A stretch of DNA of 64,000 nucleotides from JASTVH01 sp042862465 (GTDB taxonomy: Bacteria > Pseudomonadota > Gammaproteobacteria > Pseudomonadales > Oleiphilaceae): positions 248,001-312,000 of the forward strand of contig JASTVH010000003.1 in the NCBI GenBank assembly GCA_042862465.1, read 5' to 3'. Of the stretch, positions 46,597 to 56,754 are shown piece after piece. Every line of letters starts with the position of its first letter. The first letter of the stretch is position 1. The notes beneath the pieces are model-generated. The model was not told where the DNA came from, searched no databases, and saw only the letters and a list, made by a program, of their open reading frames with translations. The position numbers and the translations under genes were made by a program.

Positions 46597-48090
46597 TCAA
46601 CTGATGAATCGCGAGAAAACCAATACCCATACTGTAATAGTAGCCGCTGCAACGAGACTCAGCACGGCACCCGCTCGCGCCATTTGCGGAATGGTAATGC
46701 GTTCGCTGCTGAAAATGATGGCGTTGGGAGGCGTCGAGACCGGCAACATAAAAGCGCAGGAGGCGGCAAACGCCACCGGCAGCGTCAGGGTGATGAGGGG
46801 CAGTTCGAGCGTGATGGCCAGGCTCGCCGCAATGGGCACCATGGTGGCGGCAGTCGCGGTATTGCTCGTGACATGGCTGACCAGCATGACCGCCAGGGTG
46901 AGGCCGGCGACAATCAGCACCAGGGGCCAGCCATCCAGCCCGTAGAGCGCACGGGCAATCTGCTGGGCCAGGCCGCTGGATTCAATGGCACCGCCCAGGC
47001 TCAGACCGCCGCCCACCAGGAGCAGCACGCCCCAGGGCAACTGTTGGGCGGTCGACCAGTCGAGCAGGCCACGCAAGGGGCGCCACTCGACCGGTATCAC
47101 GAACAGCAGCAGCGCTCCCAGCACCGCAATGCCGGCATCGGAGAGTGCCAGACCGGGCAGGGCGGCCTGCAGCAGGGGGCGGGTCAGCCAGGCGACGGCC
47201 ACCAGTAGGAAGATCCCCAGTACCGCCTTCTCCGGTCGGCTCATGGAACCCATGGCCTGGCGCTGCTGATCCAGAAGCACGTCAAAATGGGCGATGGGTA
47301 TGTGCTCGATGGGATAGATCCGCCGCGTCAGTAACCACCAGGCGACGAACAGCAGCAGGGCGGCCAGGGGGAAGGCCACCAGCATCCACTCGCCGAAGCC
47401 GATGGTGATGCCGTGGTTGCTGGCCAGGTAGCCGGCCAGTACCGCGTTGGGCGGTGTTCCGATCAGGGTGCCCATGCCGCCGATATTGGCGCCCAGGGCA
47501 ATGCCCAGCAGCAGGCACAGACCAAGATTGTCACGGTGCTCGCGATCGTCCTCGGGGTGCAGCAGTCCCAGCACCGACAGCCCGATGGGCAGCATCAGTG
47601 CGCTGGTGGCGGTATTGCTGACCCACATGCTGAGCATAGCCGTGGCGACCATGAATCCACCCACCACCTGATCCGGACGGCTGCCGGCCAGGGACAGGAC
47701 CGCCAGCGCCAGTCGCCGATGCAGTCCCCAACGCTGGATGGCCGTGGCCAGCAGGAAGCCGCCGAGAAAGAGAAAGATCAGTGGATTGGCATAGGGAGCA
47801 GCGGCAGCCTGAATGGTTTCGACCCCCATCAGTGGCAGCAGGGCAATGGGGAGAAGCGCCGTGGCGGCAATCGGCAACGCTTCGGTAATCCACCAGGTGG
47901 CCATCAGCAATGTCAGCGCCAGTACCGACCAGGCCGTATCCGGCACGCCTGAAGGCGGCGGCGTCAGCTGCACCCACGTGAAAAGCAGTGGTCCAAGCAG
48001 CAGACCAACCTGGCTTCGATAACGGCCGGGGCTCAGAAAAACGGCCAGCAATGGGTGCCGCCTGGGCCCGGCATCGGAAGTGACTGCCAC
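46597..48090 (-). CDS. SLC13/DASS-family anion transporter
   Basis: 497-residue inner-membrane protein with a dozen or so hydrophobic segments. Sodium-coupled dicarboxylate/anion motifs are seen twice as inverted repeats: SNTATSALMLPIG in the first half and SNTATAATMVPIA in the second. Start is GTG 48090 with GGAGG upstream. Substrate (dicarboxylate, sulfate or other) cannot be told. Confidence 0.88.
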   Translation of the reverse strand: MAVTSDAGPRRHPLLAVFLSPGRYRSQVGLLLGPLLFTWVQLTPPPSGVPDTAWSVLALTLLMATWWITEALPIAATALLPIALLPLMGVETIQAAAAPYANPLIFLFLGGFLLATAIQRWGLHRRLALAVLSLAGSRPDQVVGGFMVATAMLSMWVSNTATSALMLPIGLSVLGLLHPEDDREHRDNLGLCLLLGIALGANIGGMGTLIGTPPNAVLAGYLASNHGITIGFGEWMLVAFPLAALLLFVAWWLLTRRIYPIEHIPIAHFDVLLDQQRQAMGSMSRPEKAVLGIFLLVAVAWLTRPLLQAALPGLALSDAGIAVLGALLLFVIPVEWRPLRGLLDWSTAQQLPWGVLLLVGGGLSLGGAIESSGLAQQIARALYGLDGWPLVLIVAGLTLAVMLVSHVTSNTATAATMVPIAASLAITLELPLITLTLPVAFAASCAFMLPVSTPPNAIIFSSERITIPQMARAGAVLSLVAAATITVWVLVFSRFIS

Positions 48091-48144
48091 GCCAACCTCC
48101 TTTGGGGTGACTGGGATTGATACAGGATGTTGCCTGTGCCGGCG

Positions 48145-49917
48145 TCAGACCGAGATGGATCCTTTACGGAAATCCGAGCGGTCGAGGATGGCGTTGATCA
48201 ACACCGGCTTGCCCTGCCGCGCCAGCTTCTGCGCTTCAATGAGGGTGGCTTCGATATCCTCGGATTTGTCCAGCAGCATTCCTACACCACCGTAGCCTTC
48301 GGCCACCTTGTGGTAGTCCGTGGCCCGGAGCATCACCCCGACATCATCGTGCAGAATCTCCACCTGATCCCGTGCAATCTGGTTCCAGCAGGCGTCGTTA
48401 CCAACCACGGCAATCACGCCCATGCCATGGCGCACGTAGGTATCAAACTCGGCCAGGGAGTAGGCGCTGGAGCCGTCGCCATAAATGATCCAGGTTTCCT
48501 TGTGCGGGTTGAGCGCCATGGCGCCAAGGGCGAAGCCGCCCCCCACACCTAGCGTGCCGAACACGCCGGGATCGAGCCAGCACAGCGGCCCTCGCGGGCG
48601 CAGGGTGTAGGCAGCGGTAGCCACGAAATCACCGCCATCGGCAATGATCTGGCTGTCTGCGGCCATATGGGCGTCGATCCGTTGCAGCAGGTCCAGCGGG
48701 TTGATGTGCTTGCCGTGCTGGGTGGCCAGGTGTTCGATTTCCTCATCCCGCTCCAGATCACGGGATTTCAGGCTGCTCATCCAGTCCTGGCCGGCCACGG
48801 CCTGATCCAGGACCTTGCCCAGGGTTTGCAGGAAACCGGCTGGATCGCTCCAGACCGGAATGGTCGGAATGCGGTTCTTGAACAGATCCTCGCGACTGCG
48901 GTTTACCGAGATCAGGGTGGCGCTGTGGCGGATATGGTTGCCGTAGTCGAGACGAAAATCACAGGGCACCCCGGCCAGCAGCACCAGGTCGGCTTCCTTG
49001 AGGGCCTGACGACGCTTGTGCCGCAGTTGTAACGGATGGTTACGACCGAGCAGACCACGGGCCATGCCGGACAGGTACACCGGAATCTGCCAGCGCTCCA
49101 GGGCCGCCACCAGCGGCTCGATCTCTTCCGGGCGGAGCGTCACCTGACTGCCCAGCACCATCACCGGCTTGCGGGCCTTGCGCAGGGCGCGGGCGGCCAC
49201 GGTCGCCAGCGTGCGGTCCTTCGCCGGGATCCAGCCGCTCTGGGCCTGCGCCTTGACCGTACTGACCAGCTGCTCCACCGGCTTCAACGGGGCCAGCCCT
49301 GACTCGGATTTGAACATCTGGTGGGTGTGGTAGTTCAGATACAGCTGCAGGGCCTTCTTGCCCAGCCCGACGGCGGCCTGCTCCTCTCCCTTGATGCCGT
49401 ACCACTCGCGCACCGTGGCTTCCGGATAGAGGAGGTCGATGGGCAGCTCCACGAACACCGGCCCCGGCACACCGCTCCGGGCGGTCTCGAAGGCTTCCTC
49501 AAGGCTCGGCTGAATATCGCGCACCGTCTTGACGCTGTAGGTGGCCTTGACGCAGGACTTGAGCAGCGACATCTGGTCGATGTCCTGCAGCGAACCGCGC
49601 CCGCGCAGCACCGTGGCACTGGCGCCACCCAACAGCACCACCGGCGACTGGGCCAGCTGCGCGTTCTTCAGCGCCGTCACCGCGTTGGTCACACCGGGAC
49701 CGGCTGTAACGGCCGCGACGCCCGGAATACCGGTCAGTCGCGCGGTGGCATCGGCGGCGAACACGGCGCTGGCTTCATGCCGGGTGTCGATCACCCGAAT
49801 GCCCGCCAGCTTGCAACCGTTAAGAATCGGAGAGATGTGACCGCCACAAAGCGTAAAGAGACTGCGAACGCCGTGGCTTTGCAGAAAATCCGCTACCAGA
49901 GAACCGCCGTGTTGCAT
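48145..49917 (-). CDS. Thiamine-diphosphate enzyme of the acetolactate synthase/ILVBL group
   Basis: 590 residues with the three-domain ThDP fold: catalytic Glu in DTRHEASAVFAADATA, central domain, and cofactor motif GDGSSAYSLAEFDTYVRHG ending in VGNDACWNQ. The sequence looks closer to the ILVBL/HACL-type (2-hydroxyacyl-CoA lyase) branch than to biosynthetic IlvB, and there is no small ilvN-like subunit gene nearby. The actual reaction is therefore uncertain. AGGAC precedes the ATG. Confidence 0.8.
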   Translation of the reverse strand: MQHGGSLVADFLQSHGVRSLFTLCGGHISPILNGCKLAGIRVIDTRHEASAVFAADATARLTGIPGVAAVTAGPGVTNAVTALKNAQLAQSPVVLLGGASATVLRGRGSLQDIDQMSLLKSCVKATYSVKTVRDIQPSLEEAFETARSGVPGPVFVELPIDLLYPEATVREWYGIKGEEQAAVGLGKKALQLYLNYHTHQMFKSESGLAPLKPVEQLVSTVKAQAQSGWIPAKDRTLATVAARALRKARKPVMVLGSQVTLRPEEIEPLVAALERWQIPVYLSGMARGLLGRNHPLQLRHKRRQALKEADLVLLAGVPCDFRLDYGNHIRHSATLISVNRSREDLFKNRIPTIPVWSDPAGFLQTLGKVLDQAVAGQDWMSSLKSRDLERDEEIEHLATQHGKHINPLDLLQRIDAHMAADSQIIADGGDFVATAAYTLRPRGPLCWLDPGVFGTLGVGGGFALGAMALNPHKETWIIYGDGSSAYSLAEFDTYVRHGMGVIAVVGNDACWNQIARDQVEILHDDVGVMLRATDYHKVAEGYGGVGMLLDKSEDIEATLIEAQKLARQGKPVLINAILDRSDFRKGSISV

Positions 49918-50040
49918 GCTGTGTCCTTATTGTTGCGCCTGAATCATCCGTTTTCACGCTAGCACTATTGTTTGCCCGTCTGGTTGATGGGCGTCAAGGG
50001 TCCGCTTCAATACCTTTGCTTACATATATGTCCATGTCAT

Positions 50041-50068
50041 TTGCGTATTTTGGGTCGCTGCCTATCTT
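50041..50068 (+). promoter_or_regulatory. Promoter for the WYL regulator
   Basis: TTGCGT, 16 nt, TATCTT, ending 46 nt before the GTG. A reasonable sigma-70 candidate in the gap after the divergent TPP-enzyme gene. Confidence 0.4.
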
Positions 50069-50114
50069 TATTGGCTGACGCTCCATTCATGGATTTGAAC
50101 CAAAGGGAATTGAT

Positions 50115-51074
50115 GTGACCCGCCTGGAACGCATCTACCGCATACACGACCTGCTACGCAGCGCTTCACGCCCCATACCGATGAGCCGCTTCATGGAGGA
50201 ACTGGAGGCTTCCCGGAATACCGTCACCCGGGACTTCGAATACCTGCGCGATATTCTTGGCGCCCCGCTGATGTATTGCCGTGACAGCAACGGCCATCAG
50301 TACGACCCCGAAGCCCCACGGTTTGAACTCCCCGGCTTCTGGATGAACCCGGGCGAACTTTATGCACTGCTGGCCTGCGAGCAATTGCTTGAAGCCGTGC
50401 AACCCGGTCTTGTTGCCCACCGTCTTGCCCCGCTGAAAGCCCGCGTGCGCGACATCCTCGGCGAGGCTGGTCACGATGCTTCGCAGATCAGCGAGCGTAT
50501 CCAGGTTCAGCCCGTGCAGATGCGCGACACTGCCCACGCCATCTTTGACCCCATCGCCCAGGCTGTGCTGCAGCGGCGCAAGCTGGAATTCGACTACGAC
50601 AGCCGCTCCAGCAACGACCGTCGACATCGAACTGTCTCGCCCCAGAGACTCCTACACTACCGCTCCAACTGGTATTTGCTGGCCCAGTGCGAGACGGCAG
50701 CCGACCTGCGGTTGTTTTCACTGGATCGGATCAAGCAGCCGCAACTGGTAAACCAGACCGCCCAGGACCTGCCACCAGCCACCCTCGATCACTTTGCCGG
50801 CAGCGGATTCGGGATTTTCGGTGGCAGCCCCAAAGCAACCGCTCACCTCAAATTCTCCACCCATGCCGCCCAATGGGTCGCCGAGGAAACCTGGCACCCG
50901 GACCAGCGGGGCGAATGGCGGGAGGACGGCTATCACCTGTGGGTGCCGTATTCGGATGCTACGGAATTGGTGATGGATGTGTTGCGGTTTGGGCCGGAGG
51001 TGGAGGCGTTGGGGCCGGTGGAATTGCGGGGGGAGGTGATAGAGCGGATCAGGAAAATGGGGGAGATTTACTGA
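50115..51074 (+). CDS. WYL-domain transcriptional regulator
   Basis: 319 residues: N-terminal HTH (RLERIYRIHDLLRSASRPIP and SRNTVTRDFEYLRDILGAPL), then a WYL domain about 145-230 (LEFDYDSRSSND, YRSNWYLLAQCE) and the WCX C-terminal extension. WYL proteins bind nucleic-acid ligands and often regulate phage-defence loci. It lies 84 nt upstream of cas3 on the same strand, so control of the Cas operon is likely but unproved. GTG start. Confidence 0.88.
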   Translation: MTRLERIYRIHDLLRSASRPIPMSRFMEELEASRNTVTRDFEYLRDILGAPLMYCRDSNGHQYDPEAPRFELPGFWMNPGELYALLACEQLLEAVQPGLVAHRLAPLKARVRDILGEAGHDASQISERIQVQPVQMRDTAHAIFDPIAQAVLQRRKLEFDYDSRSSNDRRHRTVSPQRLLHYRSNWYLLAQCETAADLRLFSLDRIKQPQLVNQTAQDLPPATLDHFAGSGFGIFGGSPKATAHLKFSTHAAQWVAEETWHPDQRGEWREDGYHLWVPYSDATELVMDVLRFGPEVEALGPVELRGEVIERIRKMGEIY

Positions 51075-51158
51075 TGTTTTTTACAGTGGTGCAGGGTGTG
51101 GGGCAGCGGGGATGGTACTAATGGTTGCCGCTAAAGATGTCTAAACAGTGTGACGCCG

Positions 51159-53384
51159 ATGAGTGATCTAACGAAAACCTATTATGCACATTCGACAGAG
51201 CGGCCTGACAAAAAGAATTGGCAACTACTGGCCGATCATTTGACGGCCGTTGGAGCGCTTGCGGCCGAGCACGCCAAACCCTTTGGCGGCAGCGACTGTG
51301 CCGAGATAGCTGGGCTCCTGCACGATCTTGGTAAGTACACCGATGAATTCCAGGGCCGCCTAAATGGTGATTTGACGCGGGTGGATCACGCAACCCATGG
51401 AGCGATTATTGCTAGTGAGCGCTACGGGACACTAGGCCAGCTAATTTCTTATGCCATTGCCGGTCACCATACCGGGTTGGCCAATGGCCGGGATTCTGAG
51501 CGGCGCACGAGCCTGAGGGATCGGCTACGAAAGGAGCTCCCGGTTTTGTCGCCGGATTGGGAGCACGAAGTGCAGCTTAATTCCAGCCCTAAACCGCCTC
51601 CTTTGAAGGCCGTAGCGGAGCGGCAATGTTTCCAATATGCCTTCTTGGGTCGAATGCTTTTCTCCGCGCTTGTCGATGCTGACTTTCTGGATACGGAAGC
51701 TTTTTATGCGCGAACCGACAAAACGGTGGCATACCGTGATCGTACGTTTCCCAGCCTTCCTGCACTAAAGGAACAACTCGATCGCTACCTTAACCAGTTC
51801 AAGGCGGATACTCCGGTAAATCAGGAGCGAGCTCATATCCTCCAGCATGTTCGAAAGCAGGCTCCCAGGGAGCCAGGCTTGTTTTCGCTCAACGTGCCTA
51901 CTGGTGGGGGTAAGACACTCAGTTCTTTGGCCTTCGCACTCGATCACGCCATACACCAAGGGTTACGGCGGGTCATTTACGTGATCCCCTTTACCAGCAT
52001 CGTGGAGCAGAACGCCGCGGTCTTTCGAAAGGCCCTGGGAGAATTGGGTGAACAGGCCGTGCTTGAGCATCACAGCGCCTACAGGGATAACGTCAAAAAA
52101 AGTCCTCAGGCGCGCGACAAACTGAAAATGGCCATGGAAAACTGGGACGCGCCTATCGTCGTCACCACCGCAGTCCAGTTCTTCGAAAGCCTGTTCGCTG
52201 ACCGCCCCTCCCGATGCCGAAAACTCCACAACATCACCGGAAGCGTGGTCATACTGGACGAAGCGCAAACCCTGCCGCTCAAGTTGCTTCGGCCCTGCGT
52301 CGCGGCCATGAATGAACTGGCCTTGAATTATCAGACCAGCCTGGTGCTTTGCACAGCTACCCAACCAGCCTTGCAAAAAGAGGAGGGATTTGAAGGTGGG
52401 CTCGATGACGTTCGTGAACTGGCACCAGAGCCGCAAGCGCTCCATACACGACTGCAACGTGTCTCTATTCATCATGGTGGAACACTGACGGATGAGGAAC
52501 TTGTCTCGGAGCTCGTGAGCCGGCCCCAAGTGTTATGTATCGTCAATAACCGCCGCCACGCCCGGACTTTGTATGAGGCCATCAGTCATGAACCGGGGGC
52601 CAGGCATCTCACCACCCTGATGTGTGCCAAACACCGAAGTGAAGCACTGGCGGAGGTGCGGCAAATGCTTAATGACGGCAACCCCTGTCGTTTGATTTCA
52701 ACCTCGTTAATCGAAGCCGGCGTCGATGTGGATTTCCCGGCGGTGTTCAGAGCGGAAGCCGGCCTGGATTCCATTGCCCAGGCTGCCGGACGGTGTAACC
52801 GTGAAGGCCGGCGCGGGATTGAAGACAGCAAGCTTACCGTTTTTGGCGTGGGCAGCGACTGGCCGACGCCGCCAGAGCTGGAACAGTTCGCCCAGGCCGC
52901 TCGCTCCATCTTCCGCCGGTATGGTGACGGCGTTTTTACGCTTGAGGCCATCAATGACTATTTTGCCGAACTGTATTGGCAAAAAGGCACGAAGCAGCTG
53001 GACGCTCACAATTTGCTGGGCTTGTTAATCGAAGGACAGATTGACGGCATCCCCTACGAAACCATGGCGTCCAAGTTTCGAATGATTGAGAACACCATGC
53101 TGCCGGTGATCGTTCCCTATGACTCACAGGCCAAAGCAGCATTGCGCGGGCTGGAGTATGCGGAACACTGTGGTTCCCTGGCCCGAGCGCTGCAGCCCTA
53201 CATCGTACAAGTGCCGGAAAAGGGAGTGATTGAGCTGCAAAAGGCCGGCGCCATTCAGGCCGTTCAGCCAGAACGGTTCGGAGAGCAGTTTATGGAGTTG
53301 GTGAATGAGGATCTATACCACCCACGGTATGGTCTGAGCTGGGACAACAATGTGTTCATCAAGGCAGAAAGTTCGGTGATTTGA
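51159..53384 (+). CDS. cas3: CRISPR-associated nuclease/helicase Cas3 (type I-C)
   Basis: Degrades target DNA after Cascade recognition. 741 residues from ATG 51159 (GTG 51150 is an alternative). The N-terminal HD nuclease has His27, then GLLHDLGKYTD (His55-Asp56) and HATHGA, followed by an SF2 helicase with Walker A TGGGKT (about residue 248), DEAQ box ILDEAQTLP (about 366) and the motif VI region IAQAAGRCNREG. All key residues are present. It heads the cas operon, 42 nt before cas5c. Confidence 0.97.
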   Translation: MSDLTKTYYAHSTERPDKKNWQLLADHLTAVGALAAEHAKPFGGSDCAEIAGLLHDLGKYTDEFQGRLNGDLTRVDHATHGAIIASERYGTLGQLISYAIAGHHTGLANGRDSERRTSLRDRLRKELPVLSPDWEHEVQLNSSPKPPPLKAVAERQCFQYAFLGRMLFSALVDADFLDTEAFYARTDKTVAYRDRTFPSLPALKEQLDRYLNQFKADTPVNQERAHILQHVRKQAPREPGLFSLNVPTGGGKTLSSLAFALDHAIHQGLRRVIYVIPFTSIVEQNAAVFRKALGELGEQAVLEHHSAYRDNVKKSPQARDKLKMAMENWDAPIVVTTAVQFFESLFADRPSRCRKLHNITGSVVILDEAQTLPLKLLRPCVAAMNELALNYQTSLVLCTATQPALQKEEGFEGGLDDVRELAPEPQALHTRLQRVSIHHGGTLTDEELVSELVSRPQVLCIVNNRRHARTLYEAISHEPGARHLTTLMCAKHRSEALAEVRQMLNDGNPCRLISTSLIEAGVDVDFPAVFRAEAGLDSIAQAAGRCNREGRRGIEDSKLTVFGVGSDWPTPPELEQFAQAARSIFRRYGDGVFTLEAINDYFAELYWQKGTKQLDAHNLLGLLIEGQIDGIPYETMASKFRMIENTMLPVIVPYDSQAKAALRGLEYAEHCGSLARALQPYIVQVPEKGVIELQKAGAIQAVQPERFGEQFMELVNEDLYHPRYGLSWDNNVFIKAESSVI

Positions 53385-53426
53385 GTCGTTGCCAATGACG
53401 CAACGTGGATTCAGAGGAGAAGGCAA

Positions 53427-54101
53427 ATGGCTTATGGAATCAAACTGCTGGTCTGGGGCGAGAGAGCCTGCTTTACCCGGCCGGAAATGAAAGTTGAACG
53501 GGTCAGCTATGACGTGATCACGCCGTCCGCTGCCCGAGGCATTCTGGAGGCCATCCACTGGAAGCCGGCCATTCGCTGGGTGATTGACCGGATTCGGGTG
53601 CTAAAACCGATTCGCTTCGAGTCGATACGGCGCAACGAGGTGGGCAGCAAAATCTCGGCGCGGAGTGTCTCCAAGGCCATGAACGCCAAATCGACGGAAG
53701 GGCTTGCCAACTATGTGGACCGGGACCGACAACAACGTGCGGCTACGGTCCTGCGGAACGTGGCATATGTCATCGAGGCTCACTTTGAGTTGACCGATAA
53801 AGCGGGAGTCGACGACACCGAAGGCAAGCATCTGGATATTTTTAATCGGCGCGCCCGTAAAGGACAGTATTTCCATGCGCCTTGCCTGGGTGTCAGGGAG
53901 TTCCCGGCCTACTTTCAACTATTGGAGCATGATGAGGCGGACCGGGAGAGCGACCCGTCTCTGCACGGAGACATCGACCTTGGCTGGATGCTTCACGACA
54001 TCGATTTCGAGAACGATTATACCCCGCACTTTTTCCGGGCCCGAATGACCGATGGTGTGGTGGAAGTGCCGCCGTTCCAGGGGCAGGAGGTGAAGGCATG
54101 A
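53427..54101 (+). CDS. cas5c: Type I-C Cas5c (crRNA-processing subunit)
   Basis: 224 residues; in type I-C there is no Cas6, and Cas5c cuts the pre-crRNA and caps the 5' handle. RAMP-like fold starts GIKLLVWGERACFTRPEMKVERVSYDV with PSAARGILEAIHWKP, and a basic/His segment ARKGQYFHAPCLGVREF near the C-terminus probably belongs to the active site. Overlaps cas8c by 4 nt (ATGA). Confidence 0.96.
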   Translation: MAYGIKLLVWGERACFTRPEMKVERVSYDVITPSAARGILEAIHWKPAIRWVIDRIRVLKPIRFESIRRNEVGSKISARSVSKAMNAKSTEGLANYVDRDRQQRAATVLRNVAYVIEAHFELTDKAGVDDTEGKHLDIFNRRARKGQYFHAPCLGVREFPAYFQLLEHDEADRESDPSLHGDIDLGWMLHDIDFENDYTPHFFRARMTDGVVEVPPFQGQEVKA

Positions 54102-55882
54102 TTCTCGCGGCATTAAATGATTATTACCACTACTTGCTGGATCGGGAGCAGGAGGACATCGCGCCGTTTGGCTACAGCCAGGAAAAAATCAGCTACGCCC
54201 TGGTGCTTTCACCAAACGGTGAGCTTGTTGATGTTCAGGATCTTAGGGATACGTCGGGTAAAAAGCCTCGGGCCCGCAGCTTTATGGTCCCTCAACCGGA
54301 GAAGCGCACTTCGGGGGTTAAATCCAATTTTCTGTGGGACAAGTCCAGTTATGTGTTGGGTGTAAGTTCGAAGACAGGTGAAAGGGTTCTGCAAGAGCAT
54401 GAAGCCTTCAAGTCATTGCATGCTGATCTTTTGCAACATGAAACGGACCCCTCTCTGAGGGCTGTCGAGCAATTCCTGGAGCAGTGGACACCAGAGAAAT
54501 ATACAGCGAATGGATTGTTCAACGATGACATGCTGGATGCCAACTTTGTATTTCGGATTGACGGCGAAAAGGGTTACGTGCATGAAGCGCCGGCGGCTAA
54601 AAGGATACGTGCGGAGATGATCAAGAGCGGTGCGGGCGATATAGCGCACTGTTTGGTCACCGGCAGTCAGCAACCTATTTCAAGATTACATCCAGCCATT
54701 AAAGGAGTAAATGGAGCCCAAAGTTCGGGGGCTTCCATTGTCTCATTTAACCTGGATGCTTTTAGCTCCTTCCAAAAATCCCAGGGGAACAATGCCCCTG
54801 TTTCCGAGCAGGTTGCCTTTGCGTATACCACGGTGCTTAATCATTTGCTCAGGCGTGACGAAGACAACCGCCAGCGCCTCCAAATCGGTGACACAACGGT
54901 GGTCTTTTGGGCAAAGGCACACAGCGCAAAACAGACTCAAACGGCAGAGCTGCTTTTTGCCGATCTGTTCCAGCCGCCTGCGGAGACCGATGCGTCGGAA
55001 ACGTCTCGTATGCGCTCGGCTCTGGATGCTGTTGCAAAAGGCCGCCCCCTCAATGAGTTTGATCCTGAATTGGCCCCCAATACGGAAATCTTCGTGCTGG
55101 GGCTCGCCCCCAATGCCTCCCGTCTTTCCATCCGGTTCTGGGAGCGTGGAAGTCTTGACCTTTTCGCCAGGCGACTGGCGCAACACTACCAGGACCTGAA
55201 TCTCGCGCCTTCCCCCTGGAAAACGGAGCCAGCGGTCTGGCGCCTGTTATTGGAAACCGTGCCGCACCGTGAAGGCGCCAAGCGAAAGCTGGATGATGTT
55301 CAACCCTTGCTGGCCGGCGAGATGACCCGAGCAATCCTCACTGGCAGGCGGTACCCGAGAAGCTTGCTAACCAACCTTATTATGAGAATGCGTGCGGACG
55401 GCGATATTTCGTCGCTGCGCGTATCGATGTGCAAAGGTGTCCTGGCCCGTGATCGGCGCCTGGGCGTGAAAGGTATCGAAACGGAGGTCCCCGTGAGTCT
55501 AGAAACCGATAACACCGATCCCGGCTACCTGCTGGGGCGACTGTTTGCGACGCTCGAAAACGTCCAGCAGTCCGCTCAGGGAAACAGCGTCAACGCGACC
55601 ATACGCGATCGCTACTATGGTGCGGCCTCGGCCACACCGGCCAGTGTGTTTCCCGTTCTGATTCGCAATGCCCAGAACCATCTGGGCAAAGTCAGAAAGG
55701 AAAAGCCCGGCCTCGCCGTCAACCTCGAAAAACAAATGGGGGAAATTGTGGACCTTCTGGGCAGCAGTTTTCCCCGTAGCTTGCGGATCGAAGCCCAGGG
55801 GCGCTTTGCGATCGGTTACTACCACCAGACACAAGCGCGTTACACCAAATCTCAGGTTACCGCCGAAGAAGGAGAGGAATAA
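54098..55882 (+). CDS. cas8c: Type I-C Cascade large subunit Cas8c (Csd1)
   Basis: PAM-reading large subunit of the type I-C Cascade, 594 residues, typical size. It begins MILAALNDYYHYLLDRE and has the Csd1 features SYALVLSPNGELVDVQDLRD and FLWDKSSYVLGVS. Type I-C genes make an internal small subunit (Cas11c) from within cas8c; an internal start is expected but I cannot pick one confidently. Overlaps cas7 by one base (TAATG). Confidence 0.95.
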   Translation: MILAALNDYYHYLLDREQEDIAPFGYSQEKISYALVLSPNGELVDVQDLRDTSGKKPRARSFMVPQPEKRTSGVKSNFLWDKSSYVLGVSSKTGERVLQEHEAFKSLHADLLQHETDPSLRAVEQFLEQWTPEKYTANGLFNDDMLDANFVFRIDGEKGYVHEAPAAKRIRAEMIKSGAGDIAHCLVTGSQQPISRLHPAIKGVNGAQSSGASIVSFNLDAFSSFQKSQGNNAPVSEQVAFAYTTVLNHLLRRDEDNRQRLQIGDTTVVFWAKAHSAKQTQTAELLFADLFQPPAETDASETSRMRSALDAVAKGRPLNEFDPELAPNTEIFVLGLAPNASRLSIRFWERGSLDLFARRLAQHYQDLNLAPSPWKTEPAVWRLLLETVPHREGAKRKLDDVQPLLAGEMTRAILTGRRYPRSLLTNLIMRMRADGDISSLRVSMCKGVLARDRRLGVKGIETEVPVSLETDNTDPGYLLGRLFATLENVQQSAQGNSVNATIRDRYYGAASATPASVFPVLIRNAQNHLGKVRKEKPGLAVNLEKQMGEIVDLLGSSFPRSLRIEAQGRFAIGYYHQTQARYTKSQVTAEEGEE

Positions 55883-56751
55883 TGTCGGCCATTTCCAACC
55901 GCTATGAATTCGTTTATCTGTTCGATGTCACCAACGGGAACCCGAACGGTGACCCGGATGCGGGCAACCTGCCTCGGCTTGACCCGGAAACCAATCAGGG
56001 GCTTGTTACCGATGTTTGCCTCAAACGGAAAATCAGGAACTACGTTGACTTGGAAAAGGGAGGGGAGTCCGGCTATGCCATCTATATGCAGGAAAAGTCG
56101 GTGCTGAATAATCAGCACAAAAAAGCCTACGAGGCGCTGGACATTGAGCCGGAGTCCAAAAAACTTCCGAAAGACGAGGCCAAGGCCCGTGAGCTGACGG
56201 CTTGGATGTGCAAGAACTTCTTTGATGTGCGCACCTTTGGGGCCGTGATGACAACGGAAGTCAACGCCGGTCAGGTCAAGGGGCCGATCCAGATGGCCTT
56301 CGCGAATTCCATCGATCCTATCGTTCCTATGGAGGTGTCCATTACGCGGATGGCAGTGACTAATGAGCGCGACCTGGAAAAGGAAAGGACCATGGGACGC
56401 AAGCATATTGTGCCCTACGGTCTCTATCAGGCTCATGGTTTTATTTCCGCAAAGTTGGCTGAGAAGACCGGGTTTTCCGAGGATGATCTGGCCCTTTTCT
56501 GGCGGGCACTCATCAATATGTTCGAGCATGATCGTTCGGCGGCGCGGGGAGAAATGGCCGCGCGTAAGCTGATCGTCTTCAAGCACGATAACCCCATGGG
56601 CAATGCTCCCGCGCACCTTCTTTTTGATTCGGTCAACATTGAGCGCGTGGATGGTGAAGCGGACTCGCCGGCACGAAGCTTCTCTGATTACAAAGTTTCT
56701 GTCGATTCGGAAGGCTTGCCGGCAGGCATCAGCGTTGAAGAGAAGTTGTGA
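55882..56751 (+). CDS. cas7: Type I-C Cascade backbone Cas7 (Csd2)
   Basis: 289-residue RAMP protein forming the crRNA-binding backbone. It begins with NRYEFVYLFDVTNGNPNGDPDAGNLPR, the Csd2 hallmark, and has FFDVRTFGAVMT and RKHIVPYGLY. The 3' end lies three bases before cas4. Confidence 0.97.
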   Translation: MSAISNRYEFVYLFDVTNGNPNGDPDAGNLPRLDPETNQGLVTDVCLKRKIRNYVDLEKGGESGYAIYMQEKSVLNNQHKKAYEALDIEPESKKLPKDEAKARELTAWMCKNFFDVRTFGAVMTTEVNAGQVKGPIQMAFANSIDPIVPMEVSITRMAVTNERDLEKERTMGRKHIVPYGLYQAHGFISAKLAEKTGFSEDDLALFWRALINMFEHDRSAARGEMAARKLIVFKHDNPMGNAPAHLLFDSVNIERVDGEADSPARSFSDYKVSVDSEGLPAGISVEEKL

Positions 56752-56754
56752 CCG

